From Liolophura sinensis (Eukaryota > Mollusca > Polyplacophora > Chitonida > Chitonidae), in contig NW_027018318.1 in the NCBI RefSeq assembly GCF_032854445.1, positions 1-42,740 on the forward strand: a stretch of DNA of 42,740 bases, given 5' to 3'. Below are positions 37,680-42,740 of this stretch, piece after piece. The notes below the pieces were generated by a model. It ran no database searches. It saw nothing but the letters and a program-made list of their open reading frames with translations, and was not told the DNA's origin. Every line of letters starts with the position of its first letter. Position 1 is the first letter of the stretch. A program made the translations under genes and the position numbers.

Positions 37680-38722
37680 TGTTCAAGTGCTGCTGGTAAG
37701 AGGCTAATCCGACGTATTTTGTGACGAGAAATCGAATGGTGCAATCCGCGTTGCTGTCCGACCAATACTTTTGGCTGTAGTGACATTTGAATGATCATTT
37801 ATGTCATAATCACGTGCCCAGCAACGGCTCTTACTCCATGGAAACCAGGGATATTTCCAATTTTTCAACAGCTGCCGATGCCTGTCTCAATTCCACATCT
37901 TTTGGCACCATGCTGAAGTGGGTCAGTGTTCAGTTGTACTTTTTACAGCAGACTGTATCAAGTACCTTGTGTTTTTCATGTACAAATGATGTGGTTTTTC
38001 TACACGTAGATAAAGACATTGAGATTGTCTTGGACTTAGAAGTAAGACAATTGCTGGGTGAGTTAAATGGGCTTAGCCGAAAGATTTGACGTCTTCTGGG
38101 CTACCGAAGGGCACATAACTTATACTCAAAAGTTGAATATAGTAATGACCAATCGCGATTGTACAGAGTACAGTGTAGCCGATTTCAATTAACAAAAAGA
38201 CCGGGCAAAAATGCAAAAGTAGAAAAACTGTTCCAGTGCTACTAGTAAGAGGCTAATCCGACGTATTTTGTGAGGAGAAATCGAATGGTGCAATCCGCGT
38301 TGCTGTCCGACTAATACTTTTGGCTGTAGTGACAATTGAATGATCATTTATGTCATAATCACGTGCGTAGCAACGGCTCTTACTCCATGGAAACCAGAGA
38401 AATGTGCAATTTTTCAACAGCTGCGGATACCTGGCTCAATTCCGCATCTTTTGGCACCTTATTCATGTGGGTCTGTGGTCAGTTGTACTTTTTACAGCAG
38501 ACTGTTTCAAGTACCTTGTGTTTTTTATGTACAAATGGTCTGGTTTAACTACACTTAGATAAAGACATTGAGATTGTCTTGGACTTAGAAGTAAGACAAT
38601 TGCTGGGTGAGTTAAATGGGCTTAGCCCAAAGGTTTCAGGTCTTCTGGGCTACCGAAGGGCACAAAACTTATAGTCAAAAGTTGAATATAGTAATGACCA
38701 GTCGCGATTGTACAGAGTACAG
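37680..38722 (-). repeat. Right-arm 5-unit-spaced block, copy 1
   Basis: Two units repeated at 40421-41462, offset ~2741 bp (5 units). Shared variants: CCATGCTGAAG (near 37908), ACAAATGATGTGG (near 37981), AGTAGAAAAACTG, GCGTAGC (38365-38371), AACCAGAGAAAT and GGCACAAAACTTATAG (near 38660). Confidence 0.8.
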
Positions 38723-40420
38723 TGTAGCCGGGTTCAATTAACAAAAAGACCGCGCAAAATGCAAAAGTGGAAAAGCTGTTCCAGTGCTACTAGTAAGAGG
38801 CTAATCCGACGTATTTTGTGACGAGAAATCGAATGGTGCAAACCGCGCTGCTCTCCGACCAATACTTTTGGCTGTAGTGACAATTGATTGATCATTTATG
38901 TCATAATCACGTGCCCAGCAACGGCTCTTACTCCATGGAAACCAGGGAAATTTGCAATTTTTCAACAGTTGCTGATGCCTGGCTCAATTCCGCATCTTTT
39001 GGCACCTTACTGAAGTGGGTCAGTGTTAAGTTGTACTTTTTACAGCAGACTGTATCAAGTATTTTGTGTTTTTTATGTACAAATGGTGTGTTTTTCTACA
39101 CGTAGATAAAGACATTGAGATTGTCTTGGACTTAGAAGTAAGACAATTGCTGGGTGAGTTAAATGGGCTTAGCCCAAAGGTTTCAGGTCTTCTGGGCTAC
39201 CGAAGGGCACATAACTTATAGTCAAAAGTTTTATATAGTAATGACCAGTCGCGATTGTACAGAGTACAGTGTAGCCGGTTTTCAATTAACAAAAAGACCA
39301 GGCAAAAATGCAAAGTGGAAAAACTGTTCCAGTGCTACTAGTAAGAGGCTAATTCGACGTATTTTGTGACGAGAAATCGAATGGTGCAATCCGTGTTGCT
39401 GTCCGACCAATACTTTTGGTTGTAGTGACATTTGAATGATCATTTATGTCATAATCACGTGCCAGCAACGGCTCTTACTCCATGGAAACCAGGGAAATTT
39501 GCAATTTTTCAACAGTTGCTGATGCCTGGCTCAATTCCGCATCTTTTGGCACCTTACTGAAGTGGGTCAGTGTTCAGTTGTACTTTTTACAGCAGACTGT
39601 ATCAAGTACCTTGTGTTTTTCATGTACAAATGGTGTGGTTTTTCTACACGTAGATAAAGACATTGAGATTGTCTTGGACTTAGAAGTAAGACAATTGCTG
39701 GGTGAGTTAAATGCGCTTTGCCAAAAGATTTGACGTCTTCTGGGCTACCGAAGGGCACATAACTTATTGACAAAAGTTGAATATAATAATGACCAGTCGC
39801 GATGGTACATAGTACAGTGTAGCCGATTTCAATTAACAAAAAGACCAGGTAAAAAATGCAAAAGTGGAAAAACTGTTCCAGTGCTGCTGGTAATAGGCTA
39901 ATCCGACGTATTTTGTGACGGGAAATCGAATGGTGCAAACCGCGTTGCTGTCCGACAAAATCTTTTGGCTGTAGTGACAATTGAATGATCATTTATGTCA
40001 TAATCACGTGCCAGCAACGGCTCTTACTCCATGGAAACCAGGGATATTTCCAATTTTTTAACAGCTGCCGATGCCTGGCCAATTCCGCATCTTTTGGCAA
40101 CTTACTGAAGTGGGTCAGTGTTCAGTTGTACTTTTCACAGCAGACTGTATCAAGTACCTTGTGTTTTTCACGTACAAATGGTGTGGTTTTTCTACACGTA
40201 GATAAAGACATTGAGATTGTCTTGCACTTAGAAGTAAGGCAATTGCTGGGTGAGTTAAATGGGCTGAGCCCAAAAGATTTTAGGTCTTCTGCGCTACCGA
40301 AGGGCACATAACTTATAGTCAAAAGTTGAATATAGTAATGACCAGTCGCGATTGTACAGAGTACAGTGTAGCCGATTTCAATTAACAAAAAGACCAGGCA
40401 AAAATGCAAAAGTGGAAAAA

Positions 40421-41462
40421 CTGTTCCAGTGCTGCTGGTAAGAGGCTAATCCGACGTATTTTGTGACGAGAAATCGAATGTGCAATCCGCGTTGCTGTCC
40501 GACCAATACTTTTGGCTGTAGTGACATTTGAATGATCATTTATGTCATAATCACGTGCCCAGCAACGGCTCTTACTCCATGGAAACCAGGGATATTTGCA
40601 ATTTTTCAACAGCTGCCGATGCCTGGCTCAATTCCACATCTTTTGGCACCATGCTGAAGTGGGTCAGTGTTCAGTTGTACTTTTTACAGCAGACTGTATC
40701 AAGTACCTTGTGTTTTTCATGTACAAATGATGTGGTTTTTCTACACGTAGATAAAGACATTGAGATTGTCTTGGACTTAGAAGTAAGACAATTGCTGGGT
40801 GAGTTAAATGGGCTTAGCCGAAAGATTTGACGTCTTCTGGGCTACCGAAGGCACATAACTTATACTCAAAAGTTGAATATAGTAATGACCAGTCGCGATT
40901 GTACAGAGTACAGTGTAGCCGATTTCAATTAACAAAAAGACCGGGCAAAAATGCAAAAGTAGAAAAACTGTTCCAGTGCTACTAGTAAGAGGCTAATCCG
41001 ACGTATTTTGTGACGAGAAATCGAATGGTGCAATCCGCGTTGCTGTCCGACTAATACTTTTGGCTGTAGTGACAATTGAATGATCATTTATGTCATAATC
41101 ACGTGCGTAGCAAAGGCTCTTTCTCCATGGAAACCAGAGAAATTTGCAATTTTTCAAACAGCTGCGGATACCTGGCTCAATTCCGCATCTTTTGGCACCT
41201 TATTCATGTGGGTCTGTGGTCAGTTGTACTTTTTACAGCAGACTGTATCAAGTACCTTGTGGTTTTTTATGTACAAATGGTGTGGTTTTTCTACACGTAG
41301 ATAAAGACATTGAGATTGTCTTGGACTTAGAAGTAAGACAATTGCTGGGTGAGTTAAATGGGCTTAGCCCAAAGGTTTCAGGTCTTCTGGGCTACCGAAG
41401 GGCACAAAACTTATAGTCAAAAGTTGAATATAGTAATGACCAGTCGCGATTGTACAGAGTAC
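40421..41462 (-). repeat. Right-arm 5-unit-spaced block, copy 2
   Basis: Copy of 37680-38722 at about +2741 bp, with GCGTAGC at 41105-41111. It has a few private changes: AAAGGCTCTTTC for AACGGCTCTTAC near 41113, and TTTTCAAACAG with one extra A near 41155. Confidence 0.8.
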
Positions 41463-42740
41463 AGTGTAGCCGGTTTCAATTAACAAAAAGACCAGGCAAA
41501 AATGCAAAAGTGGAAAAATTGTTCCAGTGCTACTAGTAAGAGGCTAATCCGACGTATTTTGTGACGACAAATCGAATGGTGCAATCCGCGTTGCTCTCCG
41601 ACCAATATTTTTGGCTGTAGTGACAATTGAATGATCATTTATGTCATAATCATGTGCACAGCAACGGCTCTTACTCCATGGAAACCAGGATATTTGCAAT
41701 TTTTCAACAGCTGCCGATGCCTGGCTCAATTTCGCATCTTTTGGCACCTTACTGAAGTGGGTCAGTGTTCAGTTGTACTTTTTACAGCAGACTCTATCAA
41801 GTACCTTGTGCTTTTCACGTACAAATGGTGTGGTTTTTCTACACGTAGATAAAGACATTGAGATTGTCTTGCACTTAGAAGTAAGGCAATTGCTGGGTGA
41901 GTAAATGGGCTGAGGCCAAAGATTTCAGGTCTTCTGAGCTACCGAAGGGCACATAACTTATAGTCAAAAGTTGAATATAGTAATAACCAGTCGCGATTGT
42001 ACATAGTACAGTGTAGCCTATTTTAATTAACAAAAAGACCAGGCAAAAATGCAAAAGTGGAAAAACTGTTCCAGTGCTGCTGGTAAGAGGCTAATCCGAC
42101 GTATTTTGTGACGAGAAATCGAATGGTGCAATCCGCGTTGCTGTCCGACCAATACTTTTGCTGTAGTGACATTTGAATAATCATTTATGTCATAATCACG
42201 TGCCCAGCAACGGCTCTTACTCCATGGAAACCAGGGAAATTTGCAATTTTTCAACAGCTGCCGATGTCTGGCTCAATTCCGCATCTTTGGCACCTTATTC
42301 ATGTGGGCCTGTGGTCAGTTGTACTTTTTACAGCAGACTGTATCAAGTACCTTGTGTTTTTTATGTACAAATGGTCTGGTTTTTCTACACGTAGATAAAG
42401 ACATTGAGATTGTCTTGCACTTAGAAGTAAGACAATTGCTGGGTGAGTTAAATGGGCTTAGCCGAAAGATTTGACATCTTCTGGGCTACCGAAGGGCACA
42501 TAACTTATAGTCAAAAGTTGAATATAGTAATGACCAGTCGCGATTGTACAGAGTACAGTGTAGCCGGTTTCAATTAACAAAAAGACCAGGCAAAAATGCA
42601 AAAGTGGAAAAACTGTTCCAGTGCTGCTGGTAAGAGGTTAATCCGACGTATTTTGTGACGAGAAATCGAATGGTGCAAACCGCGTTGCTCTCCGACAAAT
42701 ACTTTTGGCTGTAGCGACAATTGAATGATCATTTATGTCA

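Larger units (their letters stand above)
19628..42740 (-). repeat. Right arm of satellite array: 42 reverse units of ~549 bp
   Basis: The same monomer continues in reverse complement. Units end (GTCATAATC) at 20048, 20593, 21140, 21690, 22239, 22788, 23337, 23886, 24435, 24985, 25534, 26083, 26632, 27181, 27730, 28276, 28894, 29444, 29987, 30536, 31085, 31703, 32252, 32869, 33419, 33967, 34518, 35067, 35615, 36163, 36712, 37260, 37811, 38360, 38908, 39456, 40005, 40552, 41100, 41651 and 42197; the last is cut by the window edge. Most units are 546-551 bp. Three are about 618 bp because of a 69-bp internal duplication. Unit length is less regular than in the left arm, with more single-base indels. 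The array continues beyond the window. No gene is present. Confidence 0.97.

Noticed and set aside
1-42740. CENP-B box or telomere repeats that would place the array at a centromere or chromosome end
   Set aside because: No match to the CENP-B core (TTCG followed at the right spacing by CGGG) and no TTAGGG or TTTAGGG runs seen in either orientation.
1-42740. CRISPR array or bacterial tandem repeat
   Set aside because: The repeated unit is 549 bp and contiguous with no unique spacers; no cas-like or other bacterial genes.
1-42740. Array of transposons or a retroelement-derived repeat
   Set aside because: No terminal inverted repeats, target-site duplications, poly-A tail, reverse transcriptase or transposase frame at unit edges. 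The units abut in constant phase. The monomer may once have come from an element, but nothing here shows it.

Overview
The whole 42.7 kb window is one class of sequence: a tandem satellite DNA array. I see no credible protein-coding gene, tRNA, rRNA, transposon or CRISPR array. The monomer is about 549 bp and about 43% G+C (counted over 11461-11940). Seventy-eight copies, complete or partial, lie end to end with no unrelated DNA between them. Using GATTATGAC as an arbitrary phase 1, 32 of the 35 left-arm units bounded on both sides measure 548-550 bp.

Layout. Positions 1-19622 hold 36 units in forward orientation. At 19623-19627 there is a 5-bp junction, after which 42 units run in reverse orientation to the end of the window (19628-42740). 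The two arms converge tail to tail. The units meeting at the junction are cut at different phases (about 505 and about 417), which leaves a 93-bp unpaired spacer inside a potential 19-kb inverted repeat. The arms are not mirror copies: each carries its own diagnostic variants, so they have been homogenised largely separately.

Internal order. Both arms contain higher-order structure. The left arm has a block of about 1.6 kb (three units) present three times, at offsets of 3845 and 4941 bp. The right arm has blocks repeated at 5-unit and 6-unit offsets, two nearly identical adjacent dimers (about 1097 and 1168 bp), and a lineage of three units carrying an extra 69-bp internal tandem duplication. 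One left-arm monomer (2198-2651) is shortened to 454 bp by a complex rearrangement whose insert includes 13 bp of inverted monomer sequence.

Organism. A homogenised array of this size with higher-order repeats and an internal inversion is typical of eukaryotic heterochromatin (pericentromere, subtelomere or sex chromosome). I do not recognise the monomer and cannot name a lineage. There is no CENP-B box and no telomere repeat to place it on a chromosome. Open reading frames of 60-144 codons recur on both strands only because the monomer recurs. They are broken by single-base indels and vary freely in amino-acid sequence, so I do not annotate them as genes.
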